A model generated the notes under the pieces. It was not told where the DNA came from. It saw nothing but the letters and a program-made list of their open reading frames with translations, and did not search any database. The position numbers were made by a program, and so were the translations under genes. Positions 8,786 to 17,166 of a stretch of DNA of 50,685 nt are shown in pieces. Position 1 is the first letter of the stretch, and each line of letters starts with the position of its first letter. The DNA is from Bacteroidales bacterium (GTDB lineage Bacteria > Planctomycetota > Planctomycetia > Gemmatales > Gemmataceae). The DNA is taken from assembly GCA_026931725.1 (NCBI GenBank), contig JAIXLE010000098.1:1-50685 (forward strand), in the 5' to 3' direction.

Positions 8786-9178
8786 ATGGGCCGGAAAAAA
8801 ACAGACGAAGTGGCCGCCACCCTGTCACCACATCGGGCCGCCCGGCTCTACCGATTGTTGGTCCTCACCGCGGAAGCCCCCCGCACTCGCAAACTGTTAC
8901 TGAACCGGCTCAAGTTGGACTTACGGGGCTTCTATCGGGATTTGGAGTTCCTGCGGTCGCTCGGCATTGAAGTCAGTCTCACGGATGAACGGTATCAACT
9001 CCCTGGGGAACTGAATGCCGCCTTATCGCGGTTGCCGTTGCCGGACCCCTGCTTGAGCTTCCAGGAAGCCATGCAATTGTCCCAAGGCCATACGACAGCG
9101 CATCACAAACTCCGTCGGCGATTGGAGTCCCTCATCAACGGTGGCAAATCCTCGGCATCCTCACGCACAACAACTTGA
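8786..9178 (+). CDS. Small winged-helix (HTH_11/DeoR-like) transcriptional regulator
   Basis: A 130-residue protein whose first two thirds match the N-terminal winged helix of WYL/DeoR-type regulators. RAARLYRLLVLTAEAPRTR supplies helices 1-2, LLLNRLKLDLRGFYRDLEFLRSLGI the recognition helix, and VSLTDERYQLP the wing. The C-terminus (FQEAMQLSQGHTTAHHKLRRRLESL) is helical, and there is no ligand-binding WYL domain. ATG at 8786 is preceded by a purine-rich GGAGG site. It is either a compact stand-alone DNA-binding protein or a truncated regulator. Its targets cannot be deduced here. Confidence 0.68.
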   Translation: MGRKKTDEVAATLSPHRAARLYRLLVLTAEAPRTRKLLLNRLKLDLRGFYRDLEFLRSLGIEVSLTDERYQLPGELNAALSRLPLPDPCLSFQEAMQLSQGHTTAHHKLRRRLESLINGGKSSASSRTTT

Positions 9179-9417
9179 GAGAGTGCCGATCTTTGGGGCG
9201 ATGGCCCGTTGACATCTGGGGGATGAGATAGGCAACCCGAAGCGTGGAAGTGATGGTGTCCGCGACGGGGTCAGATGGGCGGTTGCAAAATGACCATTCC
9301 GTGCTGTCCCGTGTCGCCACGCCTCACCTCAAGCCGCGTGAACACAGGACCGCAGACCGACTGCCAGAACAGCGGAAATCGCGGTCATTCCGCCGCCAGC
9401 AGGGTCTGCATGTCGCC

Positions 9418-9837
9418 TTACTTGGCCTTCAATTCAAACGGGAACTTGTTTTCTCCGCTATCTTTCACTTCCGCCTTCAGTTGGGAGTTCTCATTGTACA
9501 TTTTGGGAATGTACATCTCACCGATGGGCTCCGGTTTGCCGTTGGAGTTGTCGAACTTGCCGGGAATCAACCGGGAAGCGGTGATTTCCACGATTTTCTG
9601 CCCGGCTTCCAGTTCCAGTTTGTACTCACCATTCGTGATGTCCGCCGCATAAGTGCGATCGTTGGCGTTGGCACCTTTGAAGGTGATCCGCCCCGTTTCG
9701 ATCGGCTTCCCGTCAAAGGTCACCGTGCCGGATGCGGGGTACAATTTCGGTCCACTTTGTGAGCCGCAACCGGCGAGGATGCCGAGTACGCAAGCGGACA
9801 GGAAAGAGGCCAGGAATGAACGGCGAACAGACTGCAT
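9418..9837 (-). CDS. Small planctomycete lipoprotein with a carboxypeptidase-regulatory-like fold
   Basis: The start is ATG at 9837 behind a GAGGG site. The N-terminus is a lipoprotein signal with a canonical LAGC lipobox (Cys24). The mature part begins with the pattern YPASGTVTFDGKPIETGRI, typical of the small Ig-like/carboxypeptidase-regulatory domain proteins that planctomycetes encode beside DUF1559 genes. Strands GEYKLELEAGQKIVEI and a final KFPFELKAK follow. It is downstream of the DUF1559 gene on the same strand, separated by a perfect hairpin. The pairing suggests a shared envelope or pilus-like function, but the role of these lipoproteins is unknown. Confidence 0.8.
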   Translation of the reverse strand: MQSVRRSFLASFLSACVLGILAGCGSQSGPKLYPASGTVTFDGKPIETGRITFKGANANDRTYAADITNGEYKLELEAGQKIVEITASRLIPGKFDNSNGKPEPIGEMYIPKMYNENSQLKAEVKDSGENKFPFELKAK

Positions 9838-9875
9838 ACGAACCCTCAGAAAAGTGTGGTGACATAAACAGAACC

Positions 9876-9901
9876 ACCACACTTGGTTAGCCAAGTGTGG
9901 T
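9876..9901 (-). terminator. Perfect hairpin between the DUF1559 gene and the lipoprotein gene
   Basis: An 11-bp perfect stem (ACCACACTTGG / CCAAGTGTGGT) with a 4-base loop lies 52 bases after the DUF1559 stop. Part of one arm, AAGTGTGGTG, occurs again at 9852-9861, giving a possible alternative pairing. No T-run follows on the minus strand. It may limit read-through so that the upstream pseudopilin gene is expressed more strongly than the lipoprotein gene. Confidence 0.5.
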
Positions 9902-9953
9902 GCCCGTCCATGAACAAACCGATGCCTCAGGGTTGACCAGAGGCATCCCTGCA

Positions 9954-10943
9954 TTAAAAGTCTGTTGTGACAATCCCTTCATCCCGTGTTCCGCTGGCCC
10001 GCCAGGTTTGGAGGTCCACGCTATCCCGGACGAACCGCACGGACGCATCGCCCATGGCCACGTTGGCCCCGCCCGAGTGGTAGCTTCGCACGAAGTTCCA
10101 GCGACCGGACAGACCACCCGCGTTTCCGTTTTCACACGGGGCACCATTCGGGGCCGCTGGGTAGGTTGTCGCCTTACAGGAATAGACGCGATCCGCTACC
10201 GAGGTGTTTGGTGGCTGGAACGTCGAGAAACCGAAAGATCCGTGGGGAGCCCCGCCCCAATGGCCACCGAGTTCCCCCCAGGTTCCGCTAGTCGATCGTC
10301 CACGGATGATGCCTTCGCCAGCCATGATGGTGTTCGAGGTACCATCACGAATGTCGGTCAGTTTGGTTTTAGAATCGCGATAGAAAATGCCACCGGCATC
10401 TCCATAGGTAATGTCCCGTTGGACTCCGGTTGTTCCGGTCCAAGTGATTCCCCCAGCGCATACCGCATAACTCCCTTGGAATGCGGTTGTTGTGCCACCA
10501 GCCCCAAACCCAGGAGCAGATGGATCGGACGGACAGGATTGTGATGGTACTACGACAGCCTTGATAGAATCCGGCATGTAGTGGAGCCAATAATTCGTCG
10601 TGTATGCATCGTATCGTTCATAGAGAGCATTTTGTTCGATATAGGGCAAAATTTCCTGGAACCAGTTTTTCCGCCGGTGGTAATAGTTTCCGTCTGGAAG
10701 TTTCTCAGCAAAAGGACCACTATCTTCCGTGGCATGACCATACGGCAGGCGACCGTAGGAACTTTCATAATTGTGGATCCCGAGTGCCATTTGTTTCAGG
10801 TTGTTCGTACACTTGGCACGGGCAGCGGCTTCGCGGACTTTCTGGACCGCAGGTAGTAGAAGACCGATCAAGATGGCGATAATCGCAATGACGACTAGCA
10901 ACTCAATCAGCGTAAACGCCACGCGATGACGGAAATGCATCAT
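9954..10943 (-). CDS. DUF1559 pseudopilin-like protein with prepilin N-terminus
   Basis: Residues 9-33 form a type IV prepilin/pseudopilin methylation helix, beginning AFTLIELLVVIAIIAILIG after a short basic leader. The typical QKVREAAARAKCTNNLKQ stretch follows, then IHNYESSYGRLP, the hallmark of the DUF1559 (SBP_bac_10) family that is hugely expanded in planctomycetes. DIRDGTSNTIMAGE and the C-terminal HSGGANVAMGDASVRF motif are present. In that motif the usual H-x9-DG ends in Asp-Ala. The predicted role is an envelope-anchored, pilin-like structural protein processed by prepilin peptidase. ATG at 10943 follows a GGGGAGAGG site. It is probably co-transcribed with the lipoprotein gene downstream. 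Confidence 0.93.
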   Translation of the reverse strand: MMHFRHRVAFTLIELLVVIAIIAILIGLLLPAVQKVREAAARAKCTNNLKQMALGIHNYESSYGRLPYGHATEDSGPFAEKLPDGNYYHRRKNWFQEILPYIEQNALYERYDAYTTNYWLHYMPDSIKAVVVPSQSCPSDPSAPGFGAGGTTTAFQGSYAVCAGGITWTGTTGVQRDITYGDAGGIFYRDSKTKLTDIRDGTSNTIMAGEGIIRGRSTSGTWGELGGHWGGAPHGSFGFSTFQPPNTSVADRVYSCKATTYPAAPNGAPCENGNAGGLSGRWNFVRSYHSGGANVAMGDASVRFVRDSVDLQTWRASGTRDEGIVTTDF

Positions 10944-11244
10944 ACCCCTCTCCCCATAGGATTTAGGAAAAATGGAATAAGAGACGCTGTACGGTGTGAA
11001 AATCGCTTGTTCAAAAACATCAAATCAAGGCGCGAGAAGCCAACAATAGCGACTTTCACAAATAATTATTGTAGTGACTGGGGAATCTCTCGGCAAGATA
11101 CCGAGGTTTCAGTATCGAGAAATCGAGAAATCGAGAAATGAAATTTTTACTCCGACGCGCACACACAATCAACGGGAGTTTGTTCTGTGATATGATGGGT
11201 GAGCGCATTCGTGATCGCCGCTGCGTGTTTTCGAGGGTGGCACT
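10944..11244. promoter_or_regulatory. Divergent intergenic region with a three-copy TCGAGAAA repeat
   Basis: This 301-base gap separates the divergent DUF1559 and repeat-protein genes and should hold both promoters. It is clearly more AT-rich than its surroundings (ATAATTATTGTAG near 11062-11074). It contains three exact tandem copies of TCGAGAAA at 11115-11138, followed by GAAATTTTTA. The repeat could be an operator or a UP-like element. No open reading frame with coding character is seen. Confidence 0.45.
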
Positions 11245-12114
11245 ATGAACGGCATCCGTCGATGGGTGTGGGCTCTGGGTGTGTTGAGCGTGTTGCCGCT
11301 ATCCATGCCCATTGCTGCGGCCGTCGATGGCGCGCGTGTGCAGATGGCCATCGCAAAGGGGGCGGAGTTCCTCCGCAAAACGCACACGCCCGCACCGGGA
11401 TACACAGGCGGCACCCACGGATTGGGCCAGTCCGCGTTGGCGGGGATCGCCCTGCTCGAAGCGGGAGTATCGCCCAAAGACCCTTCCCTCCAACAGATTG
11501 CCCAGTTCGTGCGGATACGCGGATTGAGTGAGAATCGCACATATCATCTGTCGCTGTCTATCATCTTCCTAGATCTCCTGCATGATACCCACGATCATGG
11601 GTTGATTCAGGTTATGGGTATACGGCTTTATCATGGCTTGAATGTAGCCGGTGGTTGGACCTATGAGGCATGGGACAATATCCCGGAAACCGAAGCCCGC
11701 CGACTGGCAGCTGTACTGTATCCGCCCCGCAAGACAGCGGCTCAACCGGAGTTGCGGACACCCGCCGCGTCTGGGTTTCCGGCGGCTCCGCCCCGAGCGG
11801 CTACGGAAAACCCGCCGGCCCGCCTGCACCCCGAGGCCGCCCGTCAACTGCAGGCGGTACGAAATGCGATGACCGTCACCGGACGGCGTGGCGTGGGCGA
11901 TGATAATTCCAATACACAATTCGGGATAATCGGGTTATGGGTGGCGACACGGCATGGGTTGGCCGTCGATGATGCTTTTGCTCTCATTGAGACGCGATTT
12001 CTTCGCTCGCAGAACCCGACCGATGGAGGATGGGCGTACTCCGGTACGGGGGCGAGTACCCCTGCTATGACCTGTGCTGGACTACTGGGGTTGGCTGTTG
12101 GTGTTGTGATTTGA
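11245..12114 (+). pseudogene. Terpene-cyclase-fold (squalene oxidase-like) repeat protein, N-terminal half before an in-frame TGA
   Basis: ATG at 11245 follows GAGGGTGG. Residues 1-25 form a signal peptide. The next ~265 residues are alpha/alpha-barrel repeats of the prenyltransferase/squalene-cyclase type: VQMAIAKGAEFLRKTH, GGTHGLGQSALAGIALLEAG, QFGIIGLWVATRHGL and NPTDGGWAYSGTG. These secreted planctomycete proteins have no known catalytic role. Translation stops at TGA 12112-12114 in the middle of the barrel. The same frame continues without another stop to 13245 and encodes the expected second half, so this is one gene broken by one nonsense codon, a recoding event or a sequence error. 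Confidence 0.75.
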
Positions 12115-13245
12115 GAATCCCGCACGGCATCGCTCAAGACTCGACCAACAGCGCGCACCACCGCGCCAGATGACCCCTTCTTCCACCCCAAAACACCCCG
12201 TACCGAAAAACCAGAAGCACCGCCCCGCGGCCAGGCTCCGCCCAAGAATGCCCGTGAAGCCGCTGTTTCCACTGCCCTGACCGCGATTGGCGGCGTGCTG
12301 GCCACGACCCAACGTGAAATGGCAACTTCCGGGGGAACGGAGATTCTGGCAAACTTCGTCGGGCACGGCAACCCCTATTATGTCCTGTGGTCGATTGAAC
12401 GGGTAGCGGTCGCATACGACCTCCAGACGATCGGAAATGTCGACTGGTATGAGATCGCCGCGCAATATCTACTCCCAGCGCAGAATGCGGGAACGGGGGC
12501 ATGGCATCATGCAATATATGATGATGACATCAATACAGCGTTCGCCATTCTGATCTTGAAGAAAGCCAATTTCATCAGCGAACTGACCGGCAAAATTCGA
12601 GATAAAGTGTCGGACCCTGGCCGTGCGGAGTTGCGAGCCGGGGGAGCCGCTCCGTTGCTGTTCGCGCCGCCGACTCCCGCTCCCAAGCGATTGCCGCCGC
12701 CGACTCCCGTGGCGCTTCCCGCGTTCCCCAATGGTGCCCCGGAGCCACGGCCCAAGCTCCCGGCCACTGTTGATCTGGCGCCAGCTGAGCAGTTCGCACA
12801 AACCTTGATCGGACTAGATGATGTCCAGTGGCCACAAGAACTGAAACGGCTAAAGTCCGCACGCGGCGGTCTGTATACCGTGGCGTTGGCGTGGTCGATT
12901 CCGCGATTGGAAGGCGCACGTCACAAGCAGGCCCGCATGACCCTAGCGGAACGATTGGCGTACATGACACCCGCCACCCTGCGGAACCACCTGCGTGACC
13001 CGGACCCCGAAATTCGTCGGGCCGCGGCGCTCGCCTGTGCGATGCGAGCGGATCGCTCCCATATTCCCGATTTGATCGCTCGGATCACCGATCCCTCGGA
13101 CCCAGCGGTTCAGGCCTCTCGTGCCGGGTTGCGTAGCTTGACGGGGGAAGATTTCGGGCCTGATCCTGGAGCAGCGGATGCCGCGAAACTTCGGGCCGCG
13201 ACCGACTGGCAAAAATGGTATGAAACCCACCAATTGCCGCGCTGA
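12115..13245 (+). pseudogene. C-terminal half of the same squalene oxidase-like repeat protein, with HEAT-like tail
   Basis: This is the uninterrupted continuation, in the same frame, of the gene starting at 11245. A proline-rich linker (to about 12255) leads into the rest of the barrel: ALTAIGGVLATTQ, GNPYYVLWSIERVAVAYDLQTIG, DWYEIAAQYLLPAQ and DDINTAFAILILKKAN. This is the usual second half of planctomycete squalene-cyclase-like proteins. A second proline-rich spacer and a HEAT-like helical segment (LRDPDPEIRRAAALACAMRAD, PDLIARITDPSDPAV) close the protein. GTG at 12295 could restart translation but has no convincing ribosome site. The homologous intact gene at 39289-41730 supports the domain order. 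Confidence 0.72.
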
Positions 13246-13272
13246 CTCGCCGGTGTTGTATGATGAACCGAT

Positions 13273-14352
13273 ATGGAACGCTTGAATAAATTCCTGGCTC
13301 ACGCCGGGGTCGGCTCACGCCGACATTGTGATGAACTGATCGCCGCGGGCCGCGTGAAAGTTGACGGCCAGCGAGTGACTCATTTGGGGCACCAGATTGA
13401 GCCGGATGCCCACAAAATCACGGTGGACGATCACCCCGTGCGGGCAGAATCACTGGTGTACTGGGTGGTCAACAAGCCGCCCGGTTATGTCTGCACGAAC
13501 GACGACCCTGCCGGTCGGCCACGGGCTGTTGATCTGGTGCCGCACGTCCCGCAGCGTGTCTACACCGTCGGGCGATTGGATGAAGGCAGTGAAGGCTTAT
13601 TGCTGCTCACCAATGATGGCGAACTGGCCTTTTCCCTGATGCATCCGCGGTATGGGGTTGAGAAAACGTATCAAGTCCTGGTGGCCGGGAATCCCAGTCG
13701 GGAGGACATGGCGCGATTGCTCGCCGGTGTCTGGATCAGCGATGGGAAAGCGCGGGCCAAATCCGTCCGACGGATGAAGCCACAAGGAGACAGTACCTGG
13801 CTCCGCATCACGCTGGCGGAAGGGAAGAACCGCGAGATTCGTCGCATGCTCGCCAAGTTCGGTCACAAGGTGATGCGACTCAAGCGCGTCGCCATCGGCC
13901 CTGTACAATTGGACCGACTACCGAAAGGGAAATCTCGCAAACTCAGCTTGGAAGAATTGAAGGCTTTGCGCGCGACCGTGACCACGGGGCAGAAAAAGAT
14001 CCCCTCCGCGACCCACACCGCCCGTACTCCCGCAGCCCGTACCCATGCAGCCCGTACCCATGCCGCCCCAAAAGGGACAACCTCACCGGAAGCATTCTCG
14101 GCTCCCCGACCGTCTCGCCCATCGCGGACGCCCCCATCGCCGCAACCTTCGGTGAAGCCTGGGAAACCCCGAGCGAAGCCCTCGTGGAAATCGTCACCCC
14201 AAGCGGCTACCCCGGCATCCCCAGCATCCCCGTCGAAATCGTCGCCCAAACCACCGCGAAAACCTTCTCGGAAGCCGCCCCTGCCATCACCGCCGCGACC
14301 GCGAAACGGTTCACCGTCATCGGTTTTTCCTCCGCGTCCGAAACGATCTTGA
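13273..14352 (+). CDS. rluB: rRNA pseudouridine synthase, RsuA/RluB family, with long basic tail
   Basis: This enzyme isomerises a uridine of ribosomal RNA to pseudouridine. An S4 RNA-binding domain (RLNKFLAHAGVGSRRHCDEL) precedes the catalytic domain with VVNKPPGYVCTN and GRLDEGSEGLLLLTNDG, in which Asp103 is the nucleophile. EGKNREIRRMLAKFGHKVMRLKRVAIG is the typical end of the fold. After about residue 236 there is a ~120-residue Lys/Pro/Ser/Thr/Ala-rich extension with imperfect TART/HAAR repeats. That is far longer than in E. coli RluB and similar in kind to other low-complexity rRNA-binding tails. RluB is the likely subtype, but RsuA or RluE cannot be ruled out. pyrK starts seven bases after its stop. 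Confidence 0.9.
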   Translation: MERLNKFLAHAGVGSRRHCDELIAAGRVKVDGQRVTHLGHQIEPDAHKITVDDHPVRAESLVYWVVNKPPGYVCTNDDPAGRPRAVDLVPHVPQRVYTVGRLDEGSEGLLLLTNDGELAFSLMHPRYGVEKTYQVLVAGNPSREDMARLLAGVWISDGKARAKSVRRMKPQGDSTWLRITLAEGKNREIRRMLAKFGHKVMRLKRVAIGPVQLDRLPKGKSRKLSLEELKALRATVTTGQKKIPSATHTARTPAARTHAARTHAAPKGTTSPEAFSAPRPSRPSRTPPSPQPSVKPGKPRAKPSWKSSPQAATPASPASPSKSSPKPPRKPSRKPPLPSPPRPRNGSPSSVFPPRPKRS

Positions 14353-14359
14353 GTCTCGC

Positions 14360-15184
14360 ATGTTGCAACTGACCGCCACCATTCTGGAAAACGTCCCGGT
14401 TGCGGAACGGACCTTCCGTATTCGGCTCGACTGCCCCGCGCTGGCACGAGCCATTCGGCCAGGGCAGTTCGTGATGCTCCGGCTACCGGGCACCCATGAC
14501 CCACTCCTGGGCCGTCCCTTCGCGCTATATGACACAGTGCTAGACACCCAAGGGCAACCCATCGCCGTGGATGTGGTGTACCTCGTGGTCGGCAAAATGA
14601 CGGGGAAATTGAGTCAGTATCAGGCGGGGCAGTCCCTGACGATCTGGGGACCGCTCGGTCAGCCGTTCCGAGACGTGGGGACATCCTCATGTGTGACCTG
14701 CGTGGCGGGTGGGATCGGTCAAACGCCGTTCCTAGCCTACGCTCGGCAACTGCTCGGTCAGCGGGGATATGGCGGTGATCCAGCCAAGCGGTCGGTCGAA
14801 CAGGTGCGACTCTACTACGGGGTGCGCTCGGCGGCGTTCGCGGCTGGGGTGGGAGATTTTCGCGCCGCTGGGGTGGCCGTGCATCTCGCCAGCGATGATG
14901 GCTCCCTGGGCACACGCGGTTTCGTGACGGAACTGCTGGAATCGCACGGCCCGATCGGCCCCCTGGCCGGGTGCGGCCCCGAACCGATGCTGCATCGCCT
15001 GGCCGCCATTGCGGAACAGTGGGGCGTGCCGTGTCAAGTTTCGCTGGAGACACCGATGGCGTGCGGGGTTGGTGCCTGTTTCAGTTGTGTGACCAAGGTG
15101 AAGACCGCACACGGCGACTGGGATTATCGCCGCGTGTGTGTTGATGGGCCAGTTTTTGATGCGGCTCAACTCGTCCGCGAGTGA
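14360..15184 (+). CDS. pyrK: Dihydroorotate dehydrogenase electron-transfer subunit PyrK
   Basis: This flavin and [2Fe-2S] subunit passes electrons from dihydroorotate dehydrogenase B to NAD in pyrimidine synthesis. A ferredoxin-reductase-like barrel comes first (RPGQFVMLRLPG, GRPFALYDT, then GKMTGKLSQYQAGQSLTIWGP). The NAD-binding part has CVAGGIGQTPFLAYAR and GPLAGCGPEPML. The C-terminal iron-sulfur motif is complete: CGVGACFSCVTKV and, later, YRRVCVDGPVF. ATG at 14360 lies seven bases after the rluB-like stop, so the two are probably co-transcribed. The catalytic PyrD subunit is not in the window. Confidence 0.9.
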   Translation: MLQLTATILENVPVAERTFRIRLDCPALARAIRPGQFVMLRLPGTHDPLLGRPFALYDTVLDTQGQPIAVDVVYLVVGKMTGKLSQYQAGQSLTIWGPLGQPFRDVGTSSCVTCVAGGIGQTPFLAYARQLLGQRGYGGDPAKRSVEQVRLYYGVRSAAFAAGVGDFRAAGVAVHLASDDGSLGTRGFVTELLESHGPIGPLAGCGPEPMLHRLAAIAEQWGVPCQVSLETPMACGVGACFSCVTKVKTAHGDWDYRRVCVDGPVFDAAQLVRE

Positions 15185-15188
15185 GTGC

Positions 15189-15968
15189 TTATCCCGGTTC
15201 CGCACGATGCGCCCGCAGTCGGCCCAGGTGCGGTTCGTTCCAAGACGCGACATCCCGCCGAACGACACCACTTCCCGTGTGGGTCCGGCCCGTGGTGGTG
15301 AGTCGCACGAAGGGGAGAACCGCCGTCCCTTCCCAGCGGGCACGGCCAGAGAATTCTTGTCGCATGCGTGTTTCTTCAAAACGGATGCGATTTAAGAGTT
15401 GGTTGATGGTCGCAGTGTTCCGAATGGCGAACCGTGCCCCATTCACAATGGTTCGCGCCCGCTGTGTGCGGCCCGCTTCCAGCAAACCCGTCACAATCAG
15501 TTCCAATACGCCCAGGTCACCCGGTGCCATCTTGGCGGCACGATTGAGACGGGCCACCCCATCGGATACACGATGACTGCGAACCAGGGCCACCCCCCAC
15601 GCTGCAAGGTAATGGGCATTGGTACGGGCGCGTTGCCAGGCTTTGCCGAAATAGCGAGCCGCGCGGGTGTCGCAACCAGAAGGGTCATCCTGAAAAGCGG
15701 TTCCGAGGTCGAAATAGAGCGAGGCGTTGTTGGGGTCTGCCGTGATGGCCACTTGGAGATGACGTCGGGCTGCGGCAAAACGATCGCGTTCGATTTCCAG
15801 CTGTGCGGCCAGTTGTCGCACCGTCACTGTGGTGGGAACAGGAAGCGGATTCCCACCCAAGAGAGGGGCCAACCGGGCCAACGCCGCAGTGGGTCGCCCC
15901 AGTGCCCCATTCAGGCGCGCTGCGGCGACCGCGCAATCTACGAAAGATGTACCGTTTGTGTTGCCCAT
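15189..15968 (-). CDS. TPR-containing protein
   Basis: The start is ATG at 15968, seven bases after a strong GGAGG site. The protein has no signal peptide. It consists of helical pairs consistent with three to four tetratricopeptide repeats: ARLNGALGRPTAALARLAPLL, ARRHLQVAITADPNNASLYFDLGTAF, AHYLAAWGVALVRSHRVSDGVARLNRAAKMAPGD and VLELIVTGLLEAGRTQRARTIVNG. It is probably a cytoplasmic protein-interaction module with no enzymatic role visible. It is convergent with pyrK, with four bases between the stops, and divergent from the ExeA-like ATPase gene. Confidence 0.7.
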   Translation of the reverse strand: MGNTNGTSFVDCAVAAARLNGALGRPTAALARLAPLLGGNPLPVPTTVTVRQLAAQLEIERDRFAAARRHLQVAITADPNNASLYFDLGTAFQDDPSGCDTRAARYFGKAWQRARTNAHYLAAWGVALVRSHRVSDGVARLNRAAKMAPGDLGVLELIVTGLLEAGRTQRARTIVNGARFAIRNTATINQLLNRIRFEETRMRQEFSGRARWEGTAVLPFVRLTTTGRTHTGSGVVRRDVASWNEPHLGRLRAHRAEPG

Positions 15969-16213
15969 CTCGCTGCCTCCTTGCAGCTTGGTCAAGCGTG
16001 ACTCTCACGAGTTGAAGAGAAGATATACCGGATGTACGGGCTCGTCCGCAAGAAGAAATCCGATGCCGAATCGCACGGAAATCCGGCAAAAAATGTCAAG
16101 TTTGTATCGGTCACCGGCCATTCAAGTTGCGGCGTGTTCTTGCCGATGACAGCAGGTGTGAGCATCCCGGTTGCGTCCGGGCTTTGGGCCAAGAGCGTGA
16201 AGGAACATCAAGC

Positions 16214-17128
16214 ATGGATGCATTTAACCTCTGCAACGCTCGCCGGGTATTTCGCCCGACACCCGACACACACTGTTATTTCCCGGCGGTGGGTGCCGAG
16301 CAGACGATTACGCACCTGCTCGCGGCTCAGGCCGATCAGGCGGGGTTGGCCATCGTCGATGGAGAACCGGGGCTGGGTAAGACCTTGTCCGCGTTGCGGT
16401 TCCTGGAACGGTTGCCCGCCACGGCGAATCGGGTCTTTTTGCCGCTGGGTCGCTACGCCACCCCGCACGAGTTTTACCAGGCGATTCTGTTTGATCTGGG
16501 CGAAGATTATCACGGATTGAGCGAGCAGGAATCCCGCCTCCTCGTTGCGGATCACTTTTTGCGTCAACTGAGTGCGGGGAACTCCACCATCCTCATCATG
16601 GACGAAGCACATCACCTCTCGACGGAACTGCTCGAAGAGATTCGGCTACTGGATAACCTGGAATCGCACTCCTCCAAGGCGGTCTTCACGGTGCTGCTCA
16701 GTCTACCCAGTTTACGGCGACGATTGGCGCAACCGGGGTTGGCGGCCTTTTCCCAGCGGATCGCGGTCCGATGTCGCCTGGAACCGCTGAGCGAGGAAGA
16801 AACCGCCCATTACCTGCATCATCATTTGGAATTGGTCGGCGCGGACAGATACGCCGTCATGAGTGAAGAAGCCCGAACCATTCTCGGCACAAGTTGCCGT
16901 GGGGTGCCCCGACTCATCAATCAGGCGATGACCCTGGCACTCACTCTCACCGAACAAGCCGGGGAGTCGATCGTTGATGTCGAAGCCGTGCTGGAAGCGC
17001 TCCTTTGTCTGGGGTTGTCCACCGACCCTGTGACCCCGGACCCTGAACCGGACCTTTCCGCCGGTCCCCGTCGCCCCGCAACCGGAGCGGGTGGAAAACG
17101 CAAGACCACCAAACGCCGTTCTGCTTAA
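16214..17128 (+). CDS. ExeA/GspA-type AAA ATPase
   Basis: A 304-residue P-loop ATPase of the ExeA/GspA group. Walker A is GEPGLGKT (about 50-57) and Walker B with the extended motif is ILIMDEAHHL (about 126-135). A sensor-like RG-VPRLINQAMTLAL segment follows, typical of the family's lid domain. ExeA proteins help assemble secretion or export machinery, or sit in exopolysaccharide (exosortase-like) loci beside tyrosine autokinases. The peptidoglycan-binding domain of true ExeA is missing. The last ~35 residues are a basic, Pro-rich tail. ATG at 16214 lies nine bases after AAGGA. The TAA stop overlaps the next reading frame by one base (TAATG), so the pair is likely translationally coupled. 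Confidence 0.82.
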   Translation: MDAFNLCNARRVFRPTPDTHCYFPAVGAEQTITHLLAAQADQAGLAIVDGEPGLGKTLSALRFLERLPATANRVFLPLGRYATPHEFYQAILFDLGEDYHGLSEQESRLLVADHFLRQLSAGNSTILIMDEAHHLSTELLEEIRLLDNLESHSSKAVFTVLLSLPSLRRRLAQPGLAAFSQRIAVRCRLEPLSEEETAHYLHHHLELVGADRYAVMSEEARTILGTSCRGVPRLINQAMTLALTLTEQAGESIVDVEAVLEALLCLGLSTDPVTPDPEPDLSAGPRRPATGAGGKRKTTKRRSA

Positions 17129-17166
17129 TGTCTCGACCAGAATTCCGCAACGGAAGAGGATCTGTC

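Noticed and set aside
12112-12150. Selenocysteine insertion at the TGA
   Set aside because: The site is a proline-rich linker of a non-redox protein and no convincing SECIS stem with the usual spacing was seen.
13863-15053. A 396-codon frame on the minus strand across the rluB-like tail and pyrK
   Set aside because: Arg/Pro/Ser-rich chance translation opposite two well-supported genes; no signal or domain.
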